From positions 62,001 through 126,000 of the forward strand of contig NZ_JALKIL010000007.1 in NCBI RefSeq assembly GCF_023051105.1: a stretch of DNA of 64,000 nt, written 5' to 3'. Source of the stretch: Anaerobiospirillum sp. NML120449 (GTDB taxonomy: Bacteria > Pseudomonadota > Gammaproteobacteria > Enterobacterales > Succinivibrionaceae). Shown here one piece after another: positions 22,449 to 31,345 of this stretch. Below the pieces are notes generated by a model, which saw nothing but the letters and a program-made list of their open reading frames with translations, had not been told where the DNA came from and made no database searches. How positions within the stretch are numbered: position 1 is the first letter of the stretch; each line of letters opens with the position of its first letter. Position numbers and translations under genes: made by a program.

Positions 22449-22465
22449 TATAACAAAATGTTATA
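22449..22465. promoter_or_regulatory. Palindromic operator candidate upstream of yeiH
   Basis: TATAACA-AAA-TGTTATA, a perfect 7-bp inverted repeat with a 3-bp centre, about 145 bp before the yeiH start. Could bind the neighbouring LysR protein. Confidence 0.45.
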
Positions 22466-22610
22466 GTGCATTACCAAATAGTATTAGATCTGATTTTGCA
22501 TTTGGCGTATCTTGATGGCGTTCCCAAGGGGGATGACACTGACAGGGCCCGCCAGTCAATCGCTTCACAGGAATGCAGAAGCCTTAATTTTACTTGCATG
22601 AGACCAACCT

Positions 22611-23693
22611 ATGTTTTCCAAAGGTCAACGTGTCGGCACCCTGAGTGGTGTGATGTTAATTGCCGTTTTTTCCTTTGCCTCGTTCTATATCGCTCAGTTT
22701 GAGGCTGTTAAGAAACTCTCTTTGAGTCCATTGATCATAGGCATCATTATAGGAACGGTTTACGCCAACACATTACGAAACAGGCTGCCAGAGCAATGGG
22801 TTCCAGGAATCAAATTCTGCACTAAGCAAATCCTGAGAACAGGCATTGTGCTCTTTGGCTTCAGACTTACTCTTTCAGATGTCTATGCCGTAGGTCTTCC
22901 TGCCTTTGTAGTAGACCTTGTTATTGTAGTCAGCACTATTTTACTGGGCATACTCTTTGGCAAAATGCTCAAAATGGACGAGCAGACTGCGCTTATGACC
23001 TCAACAGGCAGTGCTATCTGCGGAGCTGCTGCCGTTCTGGGCGCTGAATCTGTTGTGCGCTGCCCTGGTCACATCACCGCTGTAGCTGTGTCAACAGTTG
23101 TTATCTTCGGTACCATTGCCATGTTCCTCTACCCTGCAATGTATTACGCAGGCTGGCTGGACGCACTTGGTGACATGGGAACAGCGATTTATACCGGTGC
23201 TACCCTGCACGAGGTAGCCCATGTGGCAGCTGCCGGTAATGCCATGGATCCTTCAGATGCCCTGGGCATTGCAGGCACAGCAACCATTACCAAGATGATT
23301 CGCGTCATGATGCTTGCTCCGGTACTGGTAATCATGGCCATGGCCCTTTCCTGGCAGCGTGCCCGCCGCGCTGAGCAGAGCAGCCACCAGCAGAAATCAC
23401 AGATAACCATTCCGTACTTTGCCATAGGATTTCTGGTTGTAATCGTGATTAACACCTTTATTCAGGATGCCTGCGGTGCTCAAACCGTCAAGGAGATCCC
23501 GCTTAACGGCACCATTGAGTATATAGACACCTTTATGCTCACCATGGCAATGACCGCCCTTGGCACAGATACAAGCTTTGACAAATTCAAGGCAGCCGGC
23601 TCCCGACCTTTTGTCCTGGCACTGATGCTCTTTGCATGGCTCATGGGCGCAGGCTACTGCCTGGCACTCTATGTTCCAGCCATGTTCAGCTGA
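22611..23693 (+). CDS. yeiH: YeiH/UPF0324-family membrane protein
   Basis: Polytopic inner-membrane protein of 360 residues, close to the family's usual 350. Seen: about ten hydrophobic segments, the family motifs GSAICGAAAVLGAE (about 131-144) and TGATLHEVAHVAAAG (about 199-213), and IRVMMLAPV. The role is not firmly known; an anion or sulfite-related export function has been suggested for relatives. The ATG at 22611 has only a weak ribosome binding site. Its TGA stop overlaps an ATG (TGATG) and opens a 29-bp tandem array. Confidence 0.93.
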   Translation: MFSKGQRVGTLSGVMLIAVFSFASFYIAQFEAVKKLSLSPLIIGIIIGTVYANTLRNRLPEQWVPGIKFCTKQILRTGIVLFGFRLTLSDVYAVGLPAFVVDLVIVVSTILLGILFGKMLKMDEQTALMTSTGSAICGAAAVLGAESVVRCPGHITAVAVSTVVIFGTIAMFLYPAMYYAGWLDALGDMGTAIYTGATLHEVAHVAAAGNAMDPSDALGIAGTATITKMIRVMMLAPVLVIMAMALSWQRARRAEQSSHQQKSQITIPYFAIGFLVVIVINTFIQDACGAQTVKEIPLNGTIEYIDTFMLTMAMTALGTDTSFDKFKAAGSRPFVLALMLFAWLMGAGYCLALYVPAMFS

Positions 23694-23886
23694 TGCAGCA
23701 CTGCATGCCGGAGCCCAGATGATGCAGCCCTGCACGCCGGAGCCCAGATGATGCAGCCCTGCACGCCGGCGCCCGGCTAATGCAGCACTGCACGCCGGCG
23801 CCCGGCTAATGCAGCACTGCACGCCGGAGCCCGGCTGGTGCAGCAATACTTTCCGGAGCCCAGATGATGCAACACTGCATGCCGGT
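23691..23886 (+). repeat. 29-bp tandem array of overlapping mini-ORFs after yeiH
   Basis: Nearly seven copies of a 29-bp unit, starting at the yeiH stop codon (23691, 23720, 23749, 23778, 23807, 23836, 23865). The first five units begin with TGATG or TAATG. Each of the first four encodes a 9-codon frame (MQHCMPEPR, MQPCTPEPR, MQPCTPAPG, MQHCTPAPG) whose stop overlaps the ATG of the next unit by one base. The fifth reads through a TGG in unit six and continues to a TAA near 23944. No ribosome binding sites are seen inside the units. Confidence 0.9.
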
Positions 23887-23944
23887 GATCAGCTTCCTGA
23901 GCACCGGCATATCAAGACACAGCTGCCCATCAAAACATATGGTT

Positions 23945-25270
23945 AACATTGCTTTATCCGTGTGCTGATGACCATACCGCAATAAGGCCTGGACCTGACT
24001 GACAGATGCCAGGTTAATGGCTGGGTCAAAGGCAGATCCTGAGGAGGGGCAGATTCAGGCCCTCCCGGGTTATCAGCAAAAAGTTATTATTCTCACATAC
24101 TTACAGATTTCAGTTAAAAATCACATGTATATCTATTTCAGATCAAATATTTAGCCCGGTCTGTAAAAATTTCGCTTGAATTTTTTAACGATTTCCATTA
24201 AAAACATACTAACAACTACAATGTCGTCAGTCATCTTGCATAGGGGTGACTGGCATCCTGATTTATGGCAGACAAAAATGCCACCATGCGCTCCTCTTAA
24301 AAGGATGCAGCATAAAAACGAAAAACGACTTAAGATTTCTGTGTAGCAGACATTATCCGGATATCACCCGTTCCGGATCAGCAATACATTACATGCTTTT
24401 GCACTGACAGCAGACAAACTTCAGTGTCTTTAAGATAATAAAATCCAGCAGGAGCTGACCTGACAACCACATCTGCTGACGCAGACATATGTGCACAACA
24501 CAAATGGTCCAGCCATTGGACCAGCACAGTCAGCCTTATAACTTCTTATCAGTTCTATACATCACTTCTAACCTGAAGCTCAAATCACGCGCACCTGGTC
24601 AACTGGCATGCATCCGTAAAAGCACAGATGCAAGGCTGATGTACCTCATCTGCGGCACTGCCTCACAACATACTTCCCTCAAAATCAGCTGCTATAGCCC
24701 CTCTATAAAAAGCCTCCAAATCTTAAAGCACCCCATAACCATCTTTACGGCACAAATCAGTCAGAAACTGACTTTGCGGCCAATTCACCCGCCCTGTTCT
24801 GCGACCTCAATAAGTGCTTCCAGACCAGCAGCCGCAGTACAGTTCATACCTTTATCCAAACATTCATTTACCCCACTGAACTGCAGATTAACATGCTGAT
24901 ACCAGTGCCATATCCATGCCGATGACGACGCGCATATTTATCGCAAGCTGCGCAATTTGGCCGGGCTTTAGTGCTAAAATTACTTTCCATTGCGCGTCCG
25001 GTTAAGCGGTTCTGAGCATCATAAGGTATTGCAGCTCCTGTGTTTTCAAGTTCTCTGCAACCAGGATCCATGACCACATAGCTGCCAGCAGCACCTGCTC
25101 GCCATTGCTCTGTAATGCCAGAGCATCAGGACCTGCACCTGCCTTTATCGACTGCAAGTCTCCAAAGGCCAGATTACAGTCCCGTCTGCATTTTCAGCTT
25201 TTTCCAGCTGCTCCTGCATCATCCTGACGCTTCTTACCCTTGTATTGGCAACTCTTTTCCTGTGGATATC
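23945..25270. other. Intergenic region before the lipoprotein gene
   Basis: About 1.3 kb with no recognisable gene. 24060-24230 is AT-rich with long A/T runs. A plus-strand open frame of 136 codons at 24489-24899 has no ribosome binding site or family resemblance and is not called. Confidence 0.4.
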
Positions 25271-25750
25271 ATGGCCAGGTTTTTCAAATCCCTTAAGTTA
25301 ATCAGCCTTGCAGCTGCCGCGTTTTTTGCAGCTTCCTGTCAGTCCCTGCCTGAGGGCGCCAGCGCTCCCAGCCTGAAAATTGAAAGTCTGGCTCTGGACG
25401 GCAGCGGCGACAATCCTCACTTCATCATCACCTATATCCTGGAGCACAAGTCAGCTACCTCTCTTCCTATAAAGAGCGTTAAGGCTGATGTTTTCGTAAA
25501 CAATGTGCAGACAGCTACTGTCAGCCAGAACATGAAGGGCGATATTCTTCCAGCAAATGAAAAGCACAAGTTCACCCTCGAGGTTCCTGTAAACCTCAGC
25601 GGCAGTGCTTCCATTGACTCCATGACCAACAATCCTCTGCTGGTCCTGCAGGGCTCCTGCGCTGTTACCGTAAGATTTACAGATGAAGAAGAGCTCAGCG
25701 CCTTCAACCCAAGCAGCAGCTACACCGGCCTGGTCAAGGTCATCAAGTAA
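25271..25750 (+). CDS. Outer-membrane-type lipoprotein, LEA14-like
   Basis: About 159 residues from the ATG at 25271. Seen: a signal peptide MARFFKSLKLISLAAAAFF with lipobox AAS-C at Cys23, so the mature protein is lipid-anchored. The rest (KIESLALDGSGDNPHFIITYIL, ADVFVNNVQTATVSQ, LPANEKHKFTLEVPV) resembles a single LEA14/WHy beta-sandwich domain of Gram-negative lipoproteins. Function unknown. The open frame extends 52 codons upstream, but the lipoprotein signal fixes the start. The ribosome binding site is weak. Confidence 0.8.
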   Translation: MARFFKSLKLISLAAAAFFAASCQSLPEGASAPSLKIESLALDGSGDNPHFIITYILEHKSATSLPIKSVKADVFVNNVQTATVSQNMKGDILPANEKHKFTLEVPVNLSGSASIDSMTNNPLLVLQGSCAVTVRFTDEEELSAFNPSSSYTGLVKVIK

Positions 25751-25978
25751 TACCGCTTTAGATCCCGAACCGCACCATAAAGGCCTCCATAAGAGAGCAT
25801 CCCTATGGCCAGGTCGATTTATGGACACATCCTTTATGGCAGTGCGACTGACGGCCTGCGCGGAGGCACTTCATGGGTCTGCGGCCCAGCCAGTGGCCTA
25901 CGGTACTGTCCACATTACTAAAGTTAAATCATAAGGAACGGAGCCGATCTCTTTGCTCCAGAACAACAGGTTATTGTC

Positions 25979-26821
25979 ATGGCTTTTCATATTCAGTCCA
26001 GCCAGTCTTTTGAGCCGCGCGTAGGCACAGCTCAGTTCATCTTCGGCGTGATTTATGTTCTTATCACCCTGATTTCCCTTTCCCTTGCTTTTTACGTGCG
26101 CTCCCAGGGCCAGGACGGCTATCTGCAGCTGTTTATGTCAGGTCTGTTTGCCATCATGGCGTTCAAGTCCTTCTTCATCAGCCGCCGTATCAAGAACCTC
26201 CTTAACAACGGCACCTACTGTGAAGCCACTGTAGAAAGCTGCGAGCCTGTTCGTGGCATTACCGTTATCAAGGGCACCATTGATGTACCTGAGTTTGGCA
26301 TTATCCACATTGAGTCCCGCCTGGTAGGTGAGGCTCCGGCACACGAAATCAACCGCTTCCTTCAGGACAAGAAGCAGACCATGCTGCCTGCCCTGATTGT
26401 AGGCGCCAACACCGGCCGCCCACGTGGCATGTTCACCATCAAATGCAAGAACGGTCACTTTGTTGAGGACAGTGCTGCTCTCAAGTCCCAGCAGCCAGAG
26501 CAGGCTGCCAACACCGATAAGACCAGCGCATCTGAAACTGCCTCTGATTCTGCAGGCGCTGTTGCAGGCGTCGGCTCCGGCGCTGCCGCAGCTACCGTTG
26601 CCGCAGCCTCTGTAGTCGCCGCTGAAGCAGCTGCTGACGAAGCTGCTGCAGCTCCAGCTGATGCCGGTGAACCAGTAGCAGATACTGTTGCTGACGCTTC
26701 CGAAAAGGCCTCTGAGTCCTCACAAAATCAGGAGCAGCAGGCCGAACAGGCTCAGGATGAGCAGTCAGCTGAGTCAGCTGCAGCAGCTGAAGCAGCCAGC
26801 ACCGATGCTGACAATGCTTAA
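25979..26821 (+). CDS. Unknown membrane protein with Ala/Glu-rich tail
   Basis: 280 residues. Seen: two hydrophobic segments near the N-terminus (about 19-42 and 49-66), a soluble beta-rich domain (about 75-160) containing GTYCEATVESCEPVRG and GTIDVPEFGIIHIESR, and a tail (about 170-280) almost wholly Ala, Glu, Gln, Ser and Asp. The TM-plus-beta layout recalls DUF3592-type proteins, but that is a weak resemblance. Follows the lipoprotein gene by 228 bp and ends at a strong terminator, so the two may share a transcript. Function unknown. Confidence 0.75.
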   Translation: MAFHIQSSQSFEPRVGTAQFIFGVIYVLITLISLSLAFYVRSQGQDGYLQLFMSGLFAIMAFKSFFISRRIKNLLNNGTYCEATVESCEPVRGITVIKGTIDVPEFGIIHIESRLVGEAPAHEINRFLQDKKQTMLPALIVGANTGRPRGMFTIKCKNGHFVEDSAALKSQQPEQAANTDKTSASETASDSAGAVAGVGSGAAAATVAAASVVAAEAAADEAAAAPADAGEPVADTVADASEKASESSQNQEQQAEQAQDEQSAESAAAAEAASTDADNA

Positions 26822-26882
26822 GCTTGTTTTCTGGCATCTCAGGGCTGCGCCTGTACATGAGCGCCCGCTCCTTTGAGATCCA

Positions 26883-26923
26883 AACAGGGCCGGTTTCTTT
26901 AAGGAACCGGCCCTGTTCTTTTT
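26883..26923 (+). terminator. Intrinsic terminator
   Basis: A 13-bp stem, AACAGGGCCGGTT with AACCGGCCCTGTT, followed by CTTTTTG. Confidence 0.93.
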
Positions 26924-26950
26924 GTAGCAGTCAGGAACACGCCGTTTTGC

Positions 26951-27037
26951 TGTCCATGATTCAGTATGGGCATATGCTATGTCCATGATTCAGTATGGGC
27001 ATATGCTATGTCCATGATTCAGTATGGGCATATGCTA
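26951..27037. repeat. Three identical 29-bp direct repeats
   Basis: Three perfect tandem copies of a 29-bp unit starting at 26951, 26980 and 27009. Each holds CATGATTCAGTATGGGCATA. They lie between a terminator and the asnS promoter. No reading frame. Confidence 0.93.
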
Positions 27038-27252
27038 TGCCCCTGTTCCAGGTCTGCAGCAGCTGTAAATTGCACTGCAACAGTGAATCTTAAGGACTGT
27101 GCGCACTTTTGAGCCTCTATGCCTCCAACCTCCTGAGTGTTGTGAGCAGCTGCTCAGACAGCCCGGGACAGCTGTCCGGGACAGAGAGCGGCAATGGCTG
27201 CAGGACCGGCTGACTGCCTCCTGTTTTGGCCGTGATGCTGATAAAAAACAGC
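27038..27252. other. Region upstream of asnS promoter
   Basis: No gene seen. Contains a CCCGGGACAGCTGTCCGGGA-like inverted repeat near 27162-27182. Confidence 0.4.
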
Positions 27253-27281
27253 TTGCATAGTTTGGCGTGCTATCTTACGAT
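27253..27281 (+). promoter_or_regulatory. Promoter of asnS
   Basis: TTGCAT and TACGAT with a 17-bp spacer. A small CTTAC/GTAAG inverted repeat overlaps the -10 region. Confidence 0.55.
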
Positions 27282-27386
27282 GTAAGATTGATTTTTTTCT
27301 GCATTTGCAGGGAAAACATAAGTAATAGGCCACGTGCTGAACAAGCCCGATGCCGGGGCCTGGTTGTTTTAATTTAGGAGCACATA

Positions 27387-28787
27387 ATGTCTCTTGTTGC
27401 TATTAAAGATGTATTAAACCATCAGTGTTCTGTAGGTGATACAGTCACTATCGGAGGCTGGATTCGTACCCGCCGCGACTCTAAGGCCGGCTTTTCTTTC
27501 CTGGCTGTCAATGATGGTTCCTGCTTCAATAATATCCAGGTAGTAGCAGGTGCAAATCTGAGCAATTACGAGAGCGAAATCTTAAAGCTGACAACCTCAT
27601 GCTCAGTAATGGTCGAAGGCGAGCTGGTTGAATCCCAGGGTCAGGGCCAGGATGTTGAAATCAAGGCCTCCAAGGTTCAGGTTCTGGGCTTTGTAGAGGA
27701 TCCTGACACCTATCCAATGTCTGCCAAGCGCCACTCTGTCGAGTACCTGCGCGAATACGCCCACTTACGTCCACGCACCAACCTTATCGGTGCTGTAATG
27801 CGTATCCGTAACTCCCTGGCTTATGCTCTGCACTCATTCTTCCAGGAGCGCGGATTCATGTGGGTCTCCACCCCTATCGTAACCGCCTCTGACTGTGAGG
27901 GTGCCGGTGAGATGTTTACCGTAACCAACTTTGACCTTGAGAATCTGCCAAAGAACGATCAGGGCAAGGTTGATTACAGCCAGGACTTCTTCGGCAAGCA
28001 CGCCTACCTGACCGTATCTGGCCAGCTCAACGTAGAGACCTATGCCTGTGCCTATTCCAAGGTTTACACCTTTGGTCCTACCTTCCGTGCCGAAGACTCC
28101 AACACCACCCGTCACCTGGCCGAGTTCTGGATGCTCGAGCCTGAGATGGCCTTTACCGATCTCGACGGCTGCGCCTCTGTAGCTGAGGACATGCTCAAGT
28201 ATGTCTTCAAGCGCATCCTTACTGAGCGTGCTGACGATATGGCCTTCATTGCCGAGCGTGTCGACAAGAACGCCATCACCCGTCTTGAGGACTTTATCAA
28301 GGCTGACTTTGCCCGCGTTGACTACACCGACGCTATTGAGATTCTCAAGAACTGCGGCAAGAAGTTTGAGTACCCTGTTAAGTGGGGTATCGACCTGCAG
28401 TCTGAGCACGAACGCTACCTTGCTGAAGAGCACTTCAAGTCCCCTGTAGTTGTTAAGAACTACCCTAAGGACATCAAGGCCTTCTACATGCGCCAGAACG
28501 ACGATGGCAAGACTGTAGCTGCCATGGACGTGCTGGCTCCAGGCATTGGCGAGATTATCGGCGGCTCCCAGCGTGAGGACCGTCTTGAGCTGCTCGACAA
28601 GCGTATGGAAGAGATGGGCCTTAACAAGGACTCCTACTACTGGTATCGTGACCTGCGCCGCTATGGCTCCGTGCCTCACTCCGGCTTCGGTCTGGGCTTT
28701 GAGCGTCTGATTGTCTACATTACCGGTGTTGGTAACGTACGTGACGCCATTCCATTCCCACGTACCCCACGTAACGCTGACTTCTAA
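27387..28787 (+). CDS. asnS: Asparaginyl-tRNA synthetase
   Basis: Class II synthetase that charges tRNA-Asn. 466 residues, matching E. coli. Seen: the N-terminal OB-fold anticodon domain ([20 protein letters not shown]), motif 2 [21 protein letters not shown], and motif 3 [16 protein letters not shown] near the C-terminus. The ATG at 27387 has AGGAG eight bases upstream. Monocistronic between its own promoter and the terminator at 28873. The antisense strand is open over 366 codons, which I judge to be a codon-bias shadow. Confidence 0.98.
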   Translation: MSLVAIKDVLNHQCSVGDTVTIGGWIRTRRDSKAGFSFLAVNDGSCFNNIQVVAGANLSNYESEILKLTTSCSVMVEGELVESQGQGQDVEIKASKVQVLGFVEDPDTYPMSAKRHSVEYLREYAHLRPRTNLIGAVMRIRNSLAYALHSFFQERGFMWVSTPIVTASDCEGAGEMFTVTNFDLENLPKNDQGKVDYSQDFFGKHAYLTVSGQLNVETYACAYSKVYTFGPTFRAEDSNTTRHLAEFWMLEPEMAFTDLDGCASVAEDMLKYVFKRILTERADDMAFIAERVDKNAITRLEDFIKADFARVDYTDAIEILKNCGKKFEYPVKWGIDLQSEHERYLAEEHFKSPVVVKNYPKDIKAFYMRQNDDGKTVAAMDVLAPGIGEIIGGSQREDRLELLDKRMEEMGLNKDSYYWYRDLRRYGSVPHSGFGLGFERLIVYITGVGNVRDAIPFPRTPRNADF

Positions 28788-28872
28788 TTCAGCTCCTCGC
28801 ATCAGCAGCCGGCTGCACAGCACTGCAGCCGATCCGCTGACAGCCCTGCTCAGTGCAACGCACTGAGCATAC

Positions 28873-28899
28873 AAAGCCCGGCCCCTGCCGGGCTTTTTG
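28873..28899 (+). terminator. Terminator of asnS
   Basis: AAAGCCCGGC and GCCGGGCTTT around CCCT, followed by further T. Confidence 0.93.
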
Positions 28900-29481
28900 C
28901 TTTCCGCCCAGCGTACAGAGGACAGAAATACCATGCCAGGTCATGGCCACCTGCGCCTCTGACTGTGCTCATGACTGTGCTCATGACTGTTCCCCTCCAC
29001 CTTATAGCCTTCCCACAGACCATATCCTGCAGCCGGGCCACTGCAATATCTTCAAGCCATATGTACACTCTGATAAGCATGCCTTTGTGAGGATTAAATA
29101 CCTCTGCATGATCATGCCTGCACCAGGCTGAGGACAAGACTAATACTTGTTGTTCAGTATGACCCAAATTCTGTCTGTATGTGCATTTTACGGGCAGCGT
29201 GCCTCTTGCGTGCTTTTATATGCCATATGCCGGGGAGTGGTTTGAAGATACGGTGGGGACAAGGAAAAAACAGCCTTTTGCGGGCTGATAATGACGGATG
29301 CAGGCCATAAATTATTTCCTGTTAACTAGAATGCCAGTGCGCGGTGGGGTAATATATCAGCATATGGTCACGGCTTTATGCTCCCTTAACTCGTGCAGTG
29401 CACAATGACACAATTTACAGTTCCAGGACCATTTATAATCACACATTGCTGTATCAAGCCTTAACCTGTGCCAGGGCTCAT
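28900..29481. other. asnS-gntR intergenic region
   Basis: About 600 bp without a recognisable gene. TGACTGTGCTCA is repeated in tandem near 28961-28985. The start of the first GntR gene's regulatory region follows. Confidence 0.4.
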
Positions 29482-29501
29482 CATGGTCTGTCATGACCAT
29501 G
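29482..29501. promoter_or_regulatory. Inverted repeat upstream of gntR gene 1, possible operator
   Basis: CATGGTC-N6-GACCATG, 30 bp before the start codon. The TGGT...ACCA core fits the operator style of FadR-type GntR proteins, so autoregulation is plausible. Confidence 0.4.
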
Positions 29502-29531
29502 CATGCAGATCGAACAACTCAGGAGCTTAAG

Positions 29532-30272
29532 ATGTCAGTTTCACCTAGTATCAATCTTCCTAAAATGCGCTTTTCTCAGCGCACTACAGTTGCCGCTCAG
29601 ATTTACCAGTTTCTGCGTCAGGTTATAGTAGACACTACAGTAAGACCAGGCGGACTTCTTTCAGAAAACGGACTGTCTGAACACTTCAGTGTATCGCGCC
29701 AGCCTATACGCGATGCCCTGCAGCGGCTTAGCACTGAGGGACTGGTGACCATCATGCCCCAGAGAGGCACTACTGTACGGCCTGTCTCCATTCTTCAGAC
29801 CGAACACAATATCTTTGTCCGTTACTGTATTGAAGAGGGCTGCCTCAAGCGCTTTGGCGAACTTGAACCTCGCTCCCGCCGTACCTGCATCAATCAGCTT
29901 GAAAGAAGTATCAACAAGGCCCGTGAGCTTCCTGAAGATGATGAAAACCGCCGTCTTAACCTGATGGCTCTTGATGACGCTTTCCATAAGGCTATCTGTG
30001 ATATCAGCGGCTCCGAGCTTGCCTGGAACACAGTGAGCACCCTTACCGCTCAAAGTGATCGCATCAGCTATCTGGCCCTGTCCCTGACTGAACCTGACTA
30101 CAATCAGATCATTATCGATGACCACAGCAAAATAGTTGAGTGCCTCAAGAACAATGATCTTACAGGCGCAATAGAGGGCCTGCGCCAGACTCTTAACCAG
30201 CCACTTGAGATCTACAAGTACATCATCGCAGAGGCAAAATACGAAGACTGGTTCAGCGACTACCGTAACTGA
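29532..30272 (+). CDS. GntR-family regulator, FadR/FCD type (paralogue 1)
   Basis: About 246 residues from the ATG at 29532, which has AGGAG six bases upstream. Seen: the winged helix with SENGLSEHFSVSRQPIRDAL, and an all-helical FCD ligand domain with ALDDAFHKAI and IDDHSKIVECL carrying likely metal/ligand Asp and His residues. N-terminus LPKMR and C-terminus YEDWF are shared with two other GntR proteins in this window. Such proteins usually sense sugar acids or other carboxylates. Ends at a strong terminator, so it is monocistronic. Confidence 0.93.
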   Translation: MSVSPSINLPKMRFSQRTTVAAQIYQFLRQVIVDTTVRPGGLLSENGLSEHFSVSRQPIRDALQRLSTEGLVTIMPQRGTTVRPVSILQTEHNIFVRYCIEEGCLKRFGELEPRSRRTCINQLERSINKARELPEDDENRRLNLMALDDAFHKAICDISGSELAWNTVSTLTAQSDRISYLALSLTEPDYNQIIIDDHSKIVECLKNNDLTGAIEGLRQTLNQPLEIYKYIIAEAKYEDWFSDYRN

Positions 30273-30368
30273 CAGCCGACCTCCCAACCGGCCCGACTGC
30301 AGCCGCACAGGGCAGCTGCAGCCACTGCTGCAACCACTGCCCGGGTACATGACTGGTGCCCCTGAAGA

Positions 30369-30415
30369 CAAAGACCCCGTATCGCATATAGCTCGATACG
30401 GGGTCTTTGTTTTTA
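30369..30415 (+). terminator. Terminator of gntR gene 1
   Basis: A 17-bp stem (CAAAGACCCCGTATCG with CGATACGGGGTCTTTG and one more pair) around CATATAGCT, followed by TTTTT. Confidence 0.95.
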
Positions 30416-30470
30416 CAGTTGCTCAAACTGTCTGCAGCAGTCTGCTAAGCCATTGGAGTGGATTGTTAAC

Positions 30471-30656
30471 GGCTCTGCACAGCATGGTGGGAACAGCCTG
30501 TAAGCTGTCATGCTCATACTGATGGGTGCTGCCTGTTATCGGCTCTGCTCAGCATGGCGGGAACAGCCTGTAAGCTGTCATGCTCATACTGATGGGTGCT
30601 GCCTGTTATCGGCTCTGCACAGCATGGCGGGAGCCGCCTGTCAGCTGTCCTGCTCA
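30471..30656. repeat. 70-bp direct repeats that include the end of gntR gene 2
   Basis: 2.6 copies of a 70-bp unit starting at 30471, 30541 and 30611. The third, partial copy overlaps the last codons and TGA stop of the minus-strand gntR gene 2, so the array looks like duplication of the gene's 3' end. Confidence 0.92.
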
Positions 30657-31345
30657 AACCAGTCGGCATACTTTTTCTTAATGGATTTGTAGGTGCCCAT
30701 TACTGAGTTGAGGTGCCCACGGAGCATTTCTTTGGCCTTGTCATACTCGTAGCCCTCAATGCAGCTGATGATTTGCTCATGCTCATCAATCAGACCGTCA
30801 AGAGGAGCTTCAACACCCATGGCCAGATAACGGATACGGTCAAGCTGTCCCTTGCAGGACTGTACTACCTGCCAGGTCATGGCGCAGTCAGAAAAAGAGC
30901 AGATAATCTCGTGGAATTTGTCATCAAGAGGCAGGAAAGTGCCGGCCACATTGGCCGGATCGCTCTTTTCTTTCTGCTCATGGAAATTTTCCTTGAGCTT
31001 GTTGAGAATGCGGGTGTACTTGCCTACAGGAAGATTGGCAATGTTATCAATACTGCTGCACTCCAGAGCAGAGCGGATAAAGACCACTTGACGCAGATCA
31101 CTGGCAGAAATCTTCTTAACTACAGTACCCTTCTGAGGAATTACAGAAATCAGACCATCATGCTCAAGGGAGTTGAGGGCTTCACGCACCGGCTGGCGGG
31201 ATACCTTGAAATGAGCCGAGAGCTCATTTTCAGAAATGGTGGCACCAGGCCTGATATTGGCGGAGGTTATCTGATAACGCAGAAATACGTAAATCTGCGA
31301 TGAGATCGTAGTCTTGGTTGAGAGTCTCAGTCGTGGAAGTTGCAT
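30641..31345 (-). CDS. GntR-family regulator, FadR/FCD type (paralogue 2)
   Basis: 234 residues. Seen: winged helix with SENELSAHFKVSRQPVREAL, then an FCD domain with PLDDKFHEIIC and IDEHEQIISCIEGYE. N-terminus LPRLR and C-terminus YADWF match paralogues 1 and 3. The ATG at 31345 has AGGATAACC upstream. It points toward paralogue 1, with the array and its terminator between them. The ligand and targets are unknown. Confidence 0.93.
   Translation of the reverse strand: MQLPRLRLSTKTTISSQIYVFLRYQITSANIRPGATISENELSAHFKVSRQPVREALNSLEHDGLISVIPQKGTVVKKISASDLRQVVFIRSALECSSIDNIANLPVGKYTRILNKLKENFHEQKEKSDPANVAGTFLPLDDKFHEIICSFSDCAMTWQVVQSCKGQLDRIRYLAMGVEAPLDGLIDEHEQIISCIEGYEYDKAKEMLRGHLNSVMGTYKSIKKKYADWFEQDS

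Noticed and set aside
23691..23886. CRISPR array
   Set aside because: The repeats are directly adjacent with no spacers and no cas genes are present.
24489..24899. 136-codon open frame before the lipoprotein gene
   Set aside because: No ribosome binding site, no coding-like composition compared with the real genes, and no recognisable family.
27834..28934. 366-codon open frame antisense to asnS
   Set aside because: It mirrors the whole coding part of asnS, has no ribosome binding site or family resemblance, and arises from the strong codon bias of asnS.
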